Below are positions 7,424 to 15,426 of a stretch of DNA of 27,041 bases, one piece after another. The stretch is taken from the NCBI GenBank assembly GCA_016282215.1, contig JAEEKC010000235.1, forward strand, positions 1 to 27,041. The letters are read 5' to 3'. Below the pieces are notes generated by a model. The model worked only from the letters and a program-made list of their open reading frames with translations, did not search any database and was not told the origin of the DNA. The first letter of the stretch is position 1; each line of letters begins with the position of its first letter. Origin of the DNA: Lachnospiraceae bacterium (GTDB lineage Bacteria; Bacillota; Clostridia; Lachnospirales; Lachnospiraceae). The translations under genes and the position numbers were made by a program.

Positions 7424-8008
7424 TTATAAATGACTTTGAATATATGACCGGATTTCTTCCAAACAAACCCGCAGATCATCATTGCGAAAAACCCTGTCGA
7501 TCCCGGCCTCTTTGATCTTTTCCTGAGAAAAATCCTTCTCATCTGCGAGGAAACGCCTGCACATCTCACTGTACTTCGGCTGCTCCTGCCTGCGTTCCCG
7601 GTTCAAGGCACGCTGCAGTCTGTCACCATCATCCGTTTCCAGCAGGATCGGATACATATTCTTTCCGCCATAATAGTCCCGGATCTTGACATAAGACTCC
7701 GGCGTTCCGATCAGCAGGTAATTCTCCTGCAAAAGACCGTCCCCTTCATCCACCGTAAAGTAATGCCAGTCGCCGTGCACGGTCGGATACGTCCGTTTCT
7801 CGATGACCTTGCCGGCCTCTTCCAGTTCCCGCATTTTTTCCTCGGTTACAAAATGGTATTCCTTACCTTCCTGCTCACCTGCCCGGATCGGTCTGGTGGT
7901 ATACATCACCAATGTCTTTAATGATAGGCTTTCATCTTCCATCAGTTTCTTATATATCGTATCTTTTCCCGAAGAACTTTTGCCCATCAGGTAAAAAATT
8001 CCGCTCAT
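7424..8008 (-). CDS. Guanylate kinase-like protein
   Basis: The 194-residue length fits the guanylate kinase family, which phosphorylates GMP to GDP with ATP. Visible motifs are a P-loop (GKSSSGKDT, residues 9-17) and the GMP-binding segment YTTRPIRAGEQEGKEYHF (36-53), which keeps TTR, R, GE, G and Y. The P-loop has aspartate after the lysine instead of the Ser/Thr/Gly usual in housekeeping enzymes, and the middle (EKRTYPTVHGDWHYFTV) differs from the standard EHGNYYGT-type segment. This is probably a paralog rather than the essential gmk. It starts at an ATG with GGAGG about 11 nt upstream, 27 bp after the PAS-CPBP gene, so it may belong to the same transcript. Nearby GGDEF and phosphodiesterase genes make a link to guanine nucleotide pools conceivable, but this is speculation. 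Confidence 0.8.
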   Translation of the reverse strand: MSGIFYLMGKSSSGKDTIYKKLMEDESLSLKTLVMYTTRPIRAGEQEGKEYHFVTEEKMRELEEAGKVIEKRTYPTVHGDWHYFTVDEGDGLLQENYLLIGTPESYVKIRDYYGGKNMYPILLETDDGDRLQRALNRERRQEQPKYSEMCRRFLADEKDFSQEKIKEAGIDRVFRNDDLRVCLEEIRSYIQSHL

Positions 8009-8035
8009 TTTAAAAATTTCCTCCGTACCCTGTCG

Positions 8036-9091
8036 TTAAATCCAGTGCAGGCACTGGCCGGCGATGCCGAAGATATAATGCACGATATAGGTTCCCCAGA
8101 TACTTCTCTGATGCTTATAGATGATCCCCAACGATCCCATCAGGACTGCAGCGCCGATCATATAGAACAGTCCGTAATGCAGATGGAAGACACCGAAAAT
8201 AAGAGAAGAAACCAGGATCGCAACCACATCTCCGTGCTTGTAAGAATCCAATATCCTGTGAAGATTTTCCTGCATGCAGCAGCGCGCCAGAAACTCCTGG
8301 AACAGTGCGATAAAAATGTACTCGATCAGATAAGCCGGCCTGTCATCATATTTCCAAAAGGCCGTTTCTTTTGCAAAATAGCCGCTGCCGAGTTTGATGA
8401 ATACGACCTTCAGAATGATCATAAACAGAAGAAGACAAACCGCCACGATCGCCGCCTCTTTTAAATCCTTCTTCAGGTGCTTGCTCTTCAGTCCCATATC
8501 CGCCACGGTGAAACTGGTGAACTTCAGGAAAATCCCCAGCATGCAGCAGGACAAGAATTCACAGAGCCTGGAAAGATACTGCGTCGGAAACGGATCCTTC
8601 AGAAAACGATACAGGGCGATGGTGAACACCCACAGGCAGACAACAAAAACCGCACCCACCAGAACCGTCATGGAATCATTCCGCTTCAGGATCAGCATAT
8701 CCTCTTTGGTCTCATCGGCAAAAGTGATAACGATCCCTTTTTCTTCCTCATTCTCTTCCAATTGAAAAAAGGAACTGGTCATATGCAGGCTGTACTTTTT
8801 CCCGCTTGGGGATGTATAAGGAACCTTTTTGTGATTGGTTATATTCTTGTCGTAGATCGCATCAAAAATGCAGTCGTAAAATGCGGCATTCGATTCATCG
8901 CCGTCATCGATCCCTGCCAGAAACGACTGTGTCTGATCATCGCTGATCTCCAGGATCTTTTTTGCCGCTTCATTCATCTGCAGCACTTTTCCCTTGCTTC
9001 CCACTACGATAGCGCCGTTTGCCATATCCCTGAGGATATAGTCAGACACCGATGATGCGGACCCCTTTGCCTTGTTTTCTTTTTCCCCCAT
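8036..9091 (-). CDS. PAS domain fused to a CPBP-type intramembrane protease
   Basis: This 351-residue protein has an N-terminal cytosolic PAS domain (about 16-126; GAIVVGSKGKVLQMNEAAKKIL and the terminal GIVITFADETK) and a C-terminal membrane part with about six to seven helices (from 140). The membrane part carries the three CPBP/Abi (CAAX protease family) motifs: FQEFLAR (Q265, E266, R270), FGVFH (H303) and VHYIF (H338). The first glutamate of the usual EExxxR is glutamine, so catalysis is uncertain. The family includes prenyl-protein processing enzymes and bacteriocin immunity proteins; here a signal-sensing module is attached. The start is set by AGGAGG. It is transcribed towards the guanylate kinase-like gene. 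Its leader carries one copy of the GGTATGAAAATACGG repeat. Confidence 0.85.
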   Translation of the reverse strand: MGEKENKAKGSASSVSDYILRDMANGAIVVGSKGKVLQMNEAAKKILEISDDQTQSFLAGIDDGDESNAAFYDCIFDAIYDKNITNHKKVPYTSPSGKKYSLHMTSSFFQLEENEEEKGIVITFADETKEDMLILKRNDSMTVLVGAVFVVCLWVFTIALYRFLKDPFPTQYLSRLCEFLSCCMLGIFLKFTSFTVADMGLKSKHLKKDLKEAAIVAVCLLLFMIILKVVFIKLGSGYFAKETAFWKYDDRPAYLIEYIFIALFQEFLARCCMQENLHRILDSYKHGDVVAILVSSLIFGVFHLHYGLFYMIGAAVLMGSLGIIYKHQRSIWGTYIVHYIFGIAGQCLHWI

Positions 9092-9127
9092 GATCTCCCT
9101 CCTAAATCAATCACTGTTTTTTCGACA

Positions 9128-9143
9128 CCGTATTTTCATACCG
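9128..9143 (-). repeat. Short hairpin repeat, copy in leader of PAS-CPBP gene
   Basis: The plus-strand sequence is CCGTATTTTCATACCG. Read as minus-strand RNA it gives GGUAU-GAAA-AUAC-GG, a small stem capped by a GNRA-type GAAA loop. An identical 16-mer lies at 21260-21275 and a close copy at 4681-4697. Confidence 0.6.
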
Positions 9144-9188
9144 TGCTTTTACTTTTCTCATTATACGTCAGTTTTCACACTGTATATT

Positions 9189-9962
9189 CTAATCTGTTTT
9201 CCGTTTCTTCAGCCGGTCAATGATCAGATAGATCACATGCAATACCTGAAGCACGCCGAAAAACATGGTGCCCAGCAGCAGTGTAAATGCAAGCCTGCCA
9301 TGCACCGCTGCCACATTGTCCCACAAAGAAGCCAGCACGCCCACATCGGAACGCATGCCGATAAACATATAATTGACGCCGAAATGCACATTGATCTGAT
9401 AGATCGGCACAGCAAATACCGCCATAAAGGCAAAACTGATCAAAAGACCGCTGTAGGTGGGACGAAACTCTCCGGCCATATACAGCATCACAAAATAGAA
9501 GATGATCAGCGCATGATAGAGGAAAATGTGAATACAGTAGAAATTCCACCAGGGATACATATTTGCGCTGGGGAAAAAGATGGCCAGAAGCGCCGCCGGA
9601 AAAAATGCATAGCCGAATAACTGGTCCAGTTTCAGTTTTCCCGGCCACAGTGCATATACCAGAGTGGCAAGACCGCCCACGCTGCAAAGATGCAGCGGAA
9701 GAAATTCGATATTATTGACGCCGAAAAGTCCCATGACAGTGATCTTCAGGGCATCAAGCAGGATCACCGAAAGACCGATGGCTTTGCGTAGATTGGATCT
9801 GCCCGTTTCACTCAGCCTGACATAAAACCTGCCGACGATCACGGAACATACCGCAATGGCAAGCAGCCAGATGATATGCCCGGGTGAAAAAACGGAAAAA
9901 CCCAGATCCAGGCCTTTTGCATAAATCTGATCTCTATGGATCCAGAACAGGTTATCAGTCAT
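9189..9962 (-). CDS. YwaF/TIGR02206-type integral membrane protein
   Basis: This 257-residue protein has six to seven membrane helices and belongs to the TIGR02206/YwaF (TMEM164-like) family, whose bacterial function is not known. Signature segments are NNIEFLPLHLCSVGG (about 83-97), FFPSANMYPWWNFYCIH (about 129-145) with the following LYHALII, and GVNYMFIGMRSD near the C-terminus. The histidines in LHLC, CIHIFLYH are the conserved ones of the family. The start ATG is preceded by AGGGAG. It lies 37 bp downstream of the CHASE-GGDEF gene on the same strand, so it is probably co-transcribed with it. Confidence 0.82.
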   Translation of the reverse strand: MTDNLFWIHRDQIYAKGLDLGFSVFSPGHIIWLLAIAVCSVIVGRFYVRLSETGRSNLRKAIGLSVILLDALKITVMGLFGVNNIEFLPLHLCSVGGLATLVYALWPGKLKLDQLFGYAFFPAALLAIFFPSANMYPWWNFYCIHIFLYHALIIFYFVMLYMAGEFRPTYSGLLISFAFMAVFAVPIYQINVHFGVNYMFIGMRSDVGVLASLWDNVAAVHGRLAFTLLLGTMFFGVLQVLHVIYLIIDRLKKRKTD

Positions 9963-9999
9963 GATTTACTCCCTGACGATCACCGTCTCATACCGCAGA

Positions 10000-11382
10000 T
10001 TAGGATATCACTTCGCGCGTATGATGCTGATAATACTCGCGCTTTACTTCATACATCCGTTCATCCACAGTTGTGATCAATGTATCAATGGTTGCATCCG
10101 GAAATTCGGAGTGCGTGGCATGGCCAAAGGCCACCGAAATGTGCTTGACCATCTCACCTTCCCAATGCTCCGTCAGATCCTGCACCTTTTTCATGATCTC
10201 ATCTAAGGTCTTTTGATCCGCCAAAAGAAGCGCGACAAATTCATCGCCGCCGATCCGGTATACCTTGCCATAGGGTTCAAAACTTTCCCGCATGCAGGCG
10301 CTTGCACCCACAAGCAGTTCATCACCTGCAGGGTGACCGAGCGTATCATTACACTGCTTCAGACCATTGACATCTGCCGAAATATAAACAAAATCCTTAT
10401 CGATCCCGTTTTCTCTCAGTTCCTCGATCCTCTTTTCAAAAGCCAGCCTGTTCATGCACCCGGTCAGACCATCCGTAACGGCAAGGCGCCGCAGCATCGC
10501 ATTGTTTTCATGAAGAATGATTACCATATTGGCAAAAATGCCGCCAAAAAGCGAAAGGATCAAAATGATCAGTATCGATAAAACCACCCGCCACGGTAAG
10601 ATCCATCCTTTTTTGGGTACCACCGCAATTTCCCAGGTCAGATTTCGCACGGCAAACCTTGTCTTTACCGCATTCTCACCGGGATCACCGACAGCATGAA
10701 TCCTGACAGGCGTGCCGTCCTGATCGATATAGGATATGGCATAATCCACACCCATGCCTTCCAGATTGTCCAGTCTGAGTACTTCGATCATGTTCTCAAA
10801 ATCGATGGTGACCGTTACCAGGCCCCAGAGGGTTTCGGTATCACCATCCCGCAGAATGACCGGCGACCTGCCGCCCATGCCGATCCCGCCCTGCACTAGT
10901 TCAAAGGGATTGGTCAAAATGGTGGTGCCTTTTTCATAAGCCTCTTTTGCTTCCAGATTTCCTTTGCGGCTGGTATCCAAAAAATTAAAGCCGACCAGCG
11001 CCTCATTTCCTTCAAGAGGATAGACCTTAGAAACGACACCGTCCGGTGCGATCGCAAAATTCTTCAGCGAAACACCGGTCTCATCCGTCACATCGTCATA
11101 GATATTCTTTGCCACCTTGTCAAACCATTCGGTTTCGCCGTTATGATCCTGCAGCATTGTTTCGAGGGTTGTGGTCCTTGCCATCACGCAATCAACAAGG
11201 GTAATGATATGCTCCGCCTCATTCTTTGCGATATAGCCATACCGTGTCCTCTCAGCGCCGATTTCATTATGCAAAAGTCCGATATAGAGCAGTGTAAGAA
11301 GAAGAAAGCAGCCGCATCCGAACAGAACGATGATCTTCTTATAATCCTTTTTTTGTTTTTGCAGTTCCCAAAACTTTTTCAT
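10000..11382 (-). CDS. CHASE-domain diguanylate cyclase (GGDEF)
   Basis: This 460-residue membrane sensor enzyme should make c-di-GMP from two GTP. It has an N-terminal helix (about 17-37), an extracellular CHASE-like domain (about 45-225; NFAIAPDGVVSKVYPLEGN and the LVGFNF segment are typical), a second helix (about 264-290) and a GGDEF domain (about 300-455). Catalytic features are intact: DGLTGCMNRLAF, DVNGLKQCND (metal and guanine binding) and the GGDEF motif itself (378-382, RIGGDEFVALL). The product-inhibition I-site (RxxD nine to six residues before GGDEF) is absent, with E and G in those positions. The start is an ATG with GGAG upstream. Regulation by an extracellular ligand at the CHASE domain is inferred. 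Confidence 0.92.
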   Translation of the reverse strand: MKKFWELQKQKKDYKKIIVLFGCGCFLLLTLLYIGLLHNEIGAERTRYGYIAKNEAEHIITLVDCVMARTTTLETMLQDHNGETEWFDKVAKNIYDDVTDETGVSLKNFAIAPDGVVSKVYPLEGNEALVGFNFLDTSRKGNLEAKEAYEKGTTILTNPFELVQGGIGMGGRSPVILRDGDTETLWGLVTVTIDFENMIEVLRLDNLEGMGVDYAISYIDQDGTPVRIHAVGDPGENAVKTRFAVRNLTWEIAVVPKKGWILPWRVVLSILIILILSLFGGIFANMVIILHENNAMLRRLAVTDGLTGCMNRLAFEKRIEELRENGIDKDFVYISADVNGLKQCNDTLGHPAGDELLVGASACMRESFEPYGKVYRIGGDEFVALLLADQKTLDEIMKKVQDLTEHWEGEMVKHISVAFGHATHSEFPDATIDTLITTVDERMYEVKREYYQHHTREVIS

Positions 11383-11424
11383 ACCATAAAAATCTCCGAC
11401 CAGATATATGCCGCGTACTTTACT

Positions 11425-11453
11425 ATATTGCCATTTTGTGGCGAAACTGTCAA
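11425..11453 (-). promoter_or_regulatory. Candidate promoter of the CHASE-GGDEF gene
   Basis: A perfect TTGACA (minus strand, 11448-11453) is followed after 17 bp by CAATAT (11425-11430), a poor -10; TATAGT overlaps it three bases further on. An upstream CCCCG-gat-CGGGG hairpin is at 11463-11475. The rest of the gap 11383-11647 holds only the terminator of the VWA gene. Confidence 0.4.
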
Positions 11454-11547
11454 TATTTCACCCCGGATCGGGGATCATTTCATGCCTGCCACGGGCGGCA
11501 TTTTACCGGGGATATCCCTTCCTGTATGAAGCGAAAAAACATACAAC

Positions 11548-11585
11548 AAAAAACCGCCTGGGTATGAAAACCCGGACGGTTTTTC
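11548..11585 (-). terminator. Rho-independent terminator of the VWA lipoprotein gene
   Basis: An imperfect stem (CCGtccGGGT/ACCCaggCGG read on the minus strand) is flanked by A-runs on one side and T-runs on the other, so it could work in both directions. It lies about 60 bp after the stop of the VWA gene. The loop TTTCAT resembles the core of the hairpin repeat. Confidence 0.75.
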
Positions 11586-11647
11586 TAAATTCAGAACTTA
11601 TTTTGCCATTTGTTACGCGGCAAACTTCCCGGTTCGCCTCTGTCCTG

Positions 11648-13963
11648 TTAATAGTAGTATCCGTCATCCTCATCCGTTACACCGAAACTGCCATTTTCAA
11701 GAAGATCGATCATATACAGAAACTGTGCTCTGTCGTCATCTGTCATAATGCGCTGATCGTTTTTCAGTCTGTCGTAAACCTCTTTATAAGTAGAAGTTCC
11801 TTTATATTCGGAATCCCTGAGGATCTGGGAAACCTCAGCTACGCCGGCTGCCCAGGACAGATCATCGCTCATCCGGCTGCTGTAGTTTTCATTTGTAACC
11901 GGTACTTCGATCAGCCGGCTCTTATCTGCATCGGGCTCTTTGTAACGGATGCTGACGGTCAGCAGTTCATCTGTAGACGTATCGCCTGCATTGCCGTTTC
12001 CGTATTTCGATTCTACGCCCGGGATCTCCATATCAGAGTCCGCTAATGCGATCTCATACAGAACCGTGACACACTGCCCGGAGCCGATCTCTGCGCCGTC
12101 TTTGGTGTCATCCGCAAAATCTTCTGCATTCAGCTGCCGCAGTTCATAGCCGATCTGACGATAACCTTTCACCTTAGCAGGATTGAATTCCACCTGCATC
12201 TTTGCATCCTTTGCTACCGTATACATCAATGCATTGAAATCTTTGATCAGTGCTTTACTGGCTGAGGCCGTGGAGTCGATGTAAGCAAAGTTTCCGTTCC
12301 CGTTGTCTGCCAATGCTTTCATTTTGGAATCCTTGTAATTTCCGCTGCCCACACCGAGAACCGATAAAAATACGCCGCTTTCTTTCTCTTCTTTGATCAG
12401 GTCTACCAGGTCACTTTCGCTTGTGATACCGAGATTTAAGTCACCGTCCGTTGCCAGGATGACGCGGTTGTTGCCCTCTTTGATGAAATTCTTTTTCGCC
12501 AGCTTATAGGCTGTGGTGATGCCGGCTGCACCGTTTGTGCCGCCCCATGCTTCTAAGGATAAGATCTCATTCGTGATCTGCTCTTTTTTATTGCAGGGAA
12601 TACCCTCACATCTGATCTCATCACCGCCTGCATAGGTAACGATGGATACTCTGTCGTTCTTATCCAGGTTATGCAGCAGCATCAGGAAGGATTTTTGCAC
12701 CAGCGGAAGCTTGTCAGGATCAAACATGGAACCGGAGGTATCGATCAGGAATACGATATTGGAAGATACATTTTCCGCATCCGCTTCTTCGGATTTCACG
12801 CCGACTCTCAAAAGCTTTGTATCCGCATTCCAGGGTGTATCACTGAGCTCTGTGGTCACACCGAATTTCTCTCCGCTTTCCGGTGCCACATAGTCGTAAT
12901 CGAAATAATTCATCATTTCTTCCGTCCGGATGGAATCCTGCGGAATGGCCCTTCCGTTAAAGATCTTCTTGCGGAAATTAGAGAACGATGCGGTATCCAC
13001 GTCCATCCCGAAGGTGGAAAAAGGAGAGGTTGCCGCTGACATGAATCTGTTTTCCTCAAAGGACTTATATTCCTCTGTATTCCAGTCCTGCTCTGCAAAA
13101 ACAGGCTCGGGCATGCATTCTGCCACGCTTTCTTCTTCGCTCACACATGCTCCGGCCAGCGCATCATCACTGGCTTCCATGCAGTAATCCTCCGCTGCCA
13201 CAGCCTCAGCCGATTCACAAACCGCTGACGAACTGTTTACGGATTTTTTTCCGGAAATGAAATTGCTGATCCCGCTTAAGATACCGCCCCTTGAAGCGCT
13301 GTAAGTCAGGTCTCCATCCGGCATCGTAACCGGAATCGTGTCTCTGACACGCATTGCTTTTTCATAGAGATCAAGGATCTCATCCGTATCTTCTATCTTA
13401 TACTCATAGAGTTTCTTATCGCAGATCGTAATGGTATAACCGTCCCTTGGCTCATATACCCTGATCTGATGAAAATATGATCTGAATTTTGCGACCAGAT
13501 CCATGTACTCTTCAATGGCTTTTTTCTCTTCCCTGTTCTCTCCCCGGAAATCCTGCGCAGATACTGACATGATGCCGCTCTCAAGCATGATGGAATCAAC
13601 TGTGAGTGTATCGTAGGAAACGATACCGTCATATGCCTTGCCGGCGTTATAGATATGAGTTTCGATCTCTTCTTCGGATGCCGCCGGTTTCATTTCGTCT
13701 TCTTTTATCTGACTGTCTTTTTCATCTTTGGTTTCACGGCCGCTGCCTGTATAACCATCTTCCTGACTGCCTGTCCTTGCTTCGTCAGTCTGATTGTCCT
13801 GATCTGTGTCCTGATCATCAGTCTGTCCGCTGTGATCTGCAAGTTCTACAGCCTGCACCGGCATGCGGTTACTGACTGTTTCTGTTCCGGTCGCAACTGC
13901 GCCGCAGCCTGCAAGTGACATGATACAAAGTCCTAATAAAATGGAAATCGCTTTCTTCTTCAT
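11648..13963 (-). CDS. VWA-domain lipoprotein, YfbK-like
   Basis: This 771-residue protein has a lipoprotein signal peptide (LSLAGC-type lipobox, Cys20), so it is predicted to be anchored outside the membrane. A low-complexity D/Q/T/E linker (about 40-100) follows. The region 100-220 is a separate domain I cannot name. A linker with four cysteines (249-283) comes next, and then the YfbK layout: the N-terminal VWA-associated domain (about 310-360, FSTFGMDVDTASFSNFRK), the VWA domain (about 400-570) with an intact MIDAS motif DTSGSM (408-413), and a DUF3520-like C-terminal domain. The family is widespread and thought to act in metal-dependent adhesion or complex assembly at the envelope, without a defined function. 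AGGAGGAG precedes the ATG. It is monocistronic with its own terminator. Confidence 0.9.
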   Translation of the reverse strand: MKKKAISILLGLCIMSLAGCGAVATGTETVSNRMPVQAVELADHSGQTDDQDTDQDNQTDEARTGSQEDGYTGSGRETKDEKDSQIKEDEMKPAASEEEIETHIYNAGKAYDGIVSYDTLTVDSIMLESGIMSVSAQDFRGENREEKKAIEEYMDLVAKFRSYFHQIRVYEPRDGYTITICDKKLYEYKIEDTDEILDLYEKAMRVRDTIPVTMPDGDLTYSASRGGILSGISNFISGKKSVNSSSAVCESAEAVAAEDYCMEASDDALAGACVSEEESVAECMPEPVFAEQDWNTEEYKSFEENRFMSAATSPFSTFGMDVDTASFSNFRKKIFNGRAIPQDSIRTEEMMNYFDYDYVAPESGEKFGVTTELSDTPWNADTKLLRVGVKSEEADAENVSSNIVFLIDTSGSMFDPDKLPLVQKSFLMLLHNLDKNDRVSIVTYAGGDEIRCEGIPCNKKEQITNEILSLEAWGGTNGAAGITTAYKLAKKNFIKEGNNRVILATDGDLNLGITSESDLVDLIKEEKESGVFLSVLGVGSGNYKDSKMKALADNGNGNFAYIDSTASASKALIKDFNALMYTVAKDAKMQVEFNPAKVKGYRQIGYELRQLNAEDFADDTKDGAEIGSGQCVTVLYEIALADSDMEIPGVESKYGNGNAGDTSTDELLTVSIRYKEPDADKSRLIEVPVTNENYSSRMSDDLSWAAGVAEVSQILRDSEYKGTSTYKEVYDRLKNDQRIMTDDDRAQFLYMIDLLENGSFGVTDEDDGYYY

Positions 13964-14183
13964 AATGTTCTCCTCCTGAATTCACTTTTTATTTATCGAG
14001 CTTTCCGTTTATTTTTTGAAACCTTTTTTCTCTCATTTTTGCCGCTCTGATATATATGTGTTCGAAGGATCGCAATCTGTTGCAAAGAAAATTCCTTTTT
14101 CCCAAAAATTTTTAAAAGCTGCTGCGCAACATTCGAAGAATCACGTATTTACTGACAATTGTTATAATTCTAAGATAGAAAAA
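13964..14183 (-). promoter_or_regulatory. Leader and promoter region of the VWA gene
   Basis: This AT-rich stretch contains a possible TTGCGA/TATCAG pair with 17-bp spacing on the minus strand. It also has two TTCGAA sites in similar contexts (CTTCGAATG and CTTCGAACA). No known operator or riboswitch is recognised. Confidence 0.35.
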
Positions 14184-14214
14184 GCCGGCATCCGACTTTT
14201 CGTCGAATACCGGC
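14178..14214 (-). terminator. Terminator of the GH43 gene
   Basis: The arms at 14184-14196 and 14202-14214 pair at 11 of 13 positions around a TTTTC loop. On the minus strand the hairpin is followed by TTTTT. It lies 27 bp after the GH43 stop codon. Confidence 0.8.
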
Positions 14215-14241
14215 CTATATGCACTGCCTTAACTGTTCTCT

Positions 14242-15216
14242 TTACTTATGATCATACGGGAAGATGGTTTGAATCGTTCCGTCCGCATTGTATTTCAGTT
14301 CCGTATACTTGACGCATCTTCTGTGATTGATGCCGCCTGAAACTTCACAGTCATGATAGAACAGATACCATTTTCCGTGATACTCGATAATGGAATGATG
14401 TGTCGTCCAGCCGATCACGGGCTCCATGATCCTGCCTCTGTAGGTGAAAGGACCTTCCGGTGATGTGGAGGTTGCATAGACGATATAATGCGTGGTTCCC
14501 GTGGAATAGGAAAGGTAGTACAATCCGTTGTATTTGTGCATCCAGGGTCCTTCAAAGTATCTTCTGTCCTCATCTCCTGCCTTGATGGGTTCGCCGTTTT
14601 CATCCACGATGGAAACCATCTTCGGCGGATTCTTAAAGGATTTCATATCATCGGAAAGTTCCGCAAAATAGGGACCGAGGGATGCAGCATCCGCAGGGAT
14701 CTCATCGGGATTCGCCACGAAAGAGCCGGTCTGCCATTTTTCCAGCTGGCCGCCCCACAGACCGCCGTTATACATATAATAGCGTCCGTCGTCATCCTGC
14801 AGCACGCAGGGATCGATGCTCATGCTGCCTGCCATGTAATCCGGTTCTGCTTTGAAAGGTCCCACCGGGCTGTCACTGACTGCAACGCCGATACGGAAGA
14901 TCCCTTCCTTATCTCTTGCAGGATAGTACAGATAATATTTTCCGTCCTTGCATACACAGTCCGGCGCCCACATCTGTTTATCCACCCAGGGAATATCTTT
15001 CATGTTCAGCGCCTCGCCGTTGTCCACGCAGTCCGCATCCAAGTTATCAAGAGACAGGACATGATAATCCTCCATCTGATATTCGCTGCCGTCATCATCA
15101 TCCTCTCCGTCATGCTCTAAGTCATGGGAAGGATAGACGTAGATCTTGTCATTGAAAACATGGGCGGAAGGATCCGCGGTAAAAATGTGGGTTACTAAAG
15201 GGACTCTCTGTTTCAT
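14242..15216 (-). CDS. GH43 family beta-xylosidase/alpha-L-arabinofuranosidase
   Basis: This 324-residue protein has no signal peptide and is therefore cytoplasmic. It resembles the GH43 subfamily 1 enzymes such as the Bacteroides ovatus Xsa protein (N-terminal pattern LVTHIFTADPSAHVF). The GH43 catalytic triad is visible: general base Asp15 (TADPSA), pKa-tuning Asp135 (SIDPCVL) and general acid Glu222 (FEGPWMHKY). WAPDC (83-87) and the GPFTYRGRI repeat fit the five-bladed propeller. The likely substrates are short xylo- and arabinoxylo-oligosaccharides imported from outside, but substrate specificity within GH43 cannot be read from motifs alone. AGGAGG precedes the ATG. No transporter or regulator is adjacent. 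Its promoter region carries a 53-bp tandem duplication. Confidence 0.9.
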   Translation of the reverse strand: MKQRVPLVTHIFTADPSAHVFNDKIYVYPSHDLEHDGEDDDDGSEYQMEDYHVLSLDNLDADCVDNGEALNMKDIPWVDKQMWAPDCVCKDGKYYLYYPARDKEGIFRIGVAVSDSPVGPFKAEPDYMAGSMSIDPCVLQDDDGRYYMYNGGLWGGQLEKWQTGSFVANPDEIPADAASLGPYFAELSDDMKSFKNPPKMVSIVDENGEPIKAGDEDRRYFEGPWMHKYNGLYYLSYSTGTTHYIVYATSTSPEGPFTYRGRIMEPVIGWTTHHSIIEYHGKWYLFYHDCEVSGGINHRRCVKYTELKYNADGTIQTIFPYDHK

Positions 15217-15228
15217 TGTTTTCCTCCT

Positions 15229-15334
15229 AATTTATCAGTAATTTATCTCTTTGAATTCTAATATCGGTTTTTGCACTGCTAAATTTATCAGTAATTTATC
15301 TCTTCGAATTCTAATATCGGTTTTTGCACTGCTA
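15229..15334. repeat. Two tandem copies of a 53-bp unit upstream of GH43
   Basis: Copy 1 is 15229-15281 and copy 2 is 15282-15334; they differ at one base (T at 15252 against C at 15305). A partial third start follows (AATTATCTC). On the minus strand each unit contains a possible promoter, TTTAGC-17 bp-TAGAAT (TAGAAT at 15255-15260 and 15308-15313). The element is therefore a duplicated promoter or operator segment directly in front of the ribosome binding site. Confidence 0.9.
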
Positions 15335-15426
15335 AATTATCTCATATGATGTTGGATTCAAAAAATATTCTATACGTTTACATTCTTTGTGTATATCCTA
15401 CAAACTATATATTTAATCCTGCCAGT

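Noticed and set aside
15229..15334. CRISPR-like repeat
   Set aside because: There are only two directly abutting copies with no spacers; this is a tandem duplication.
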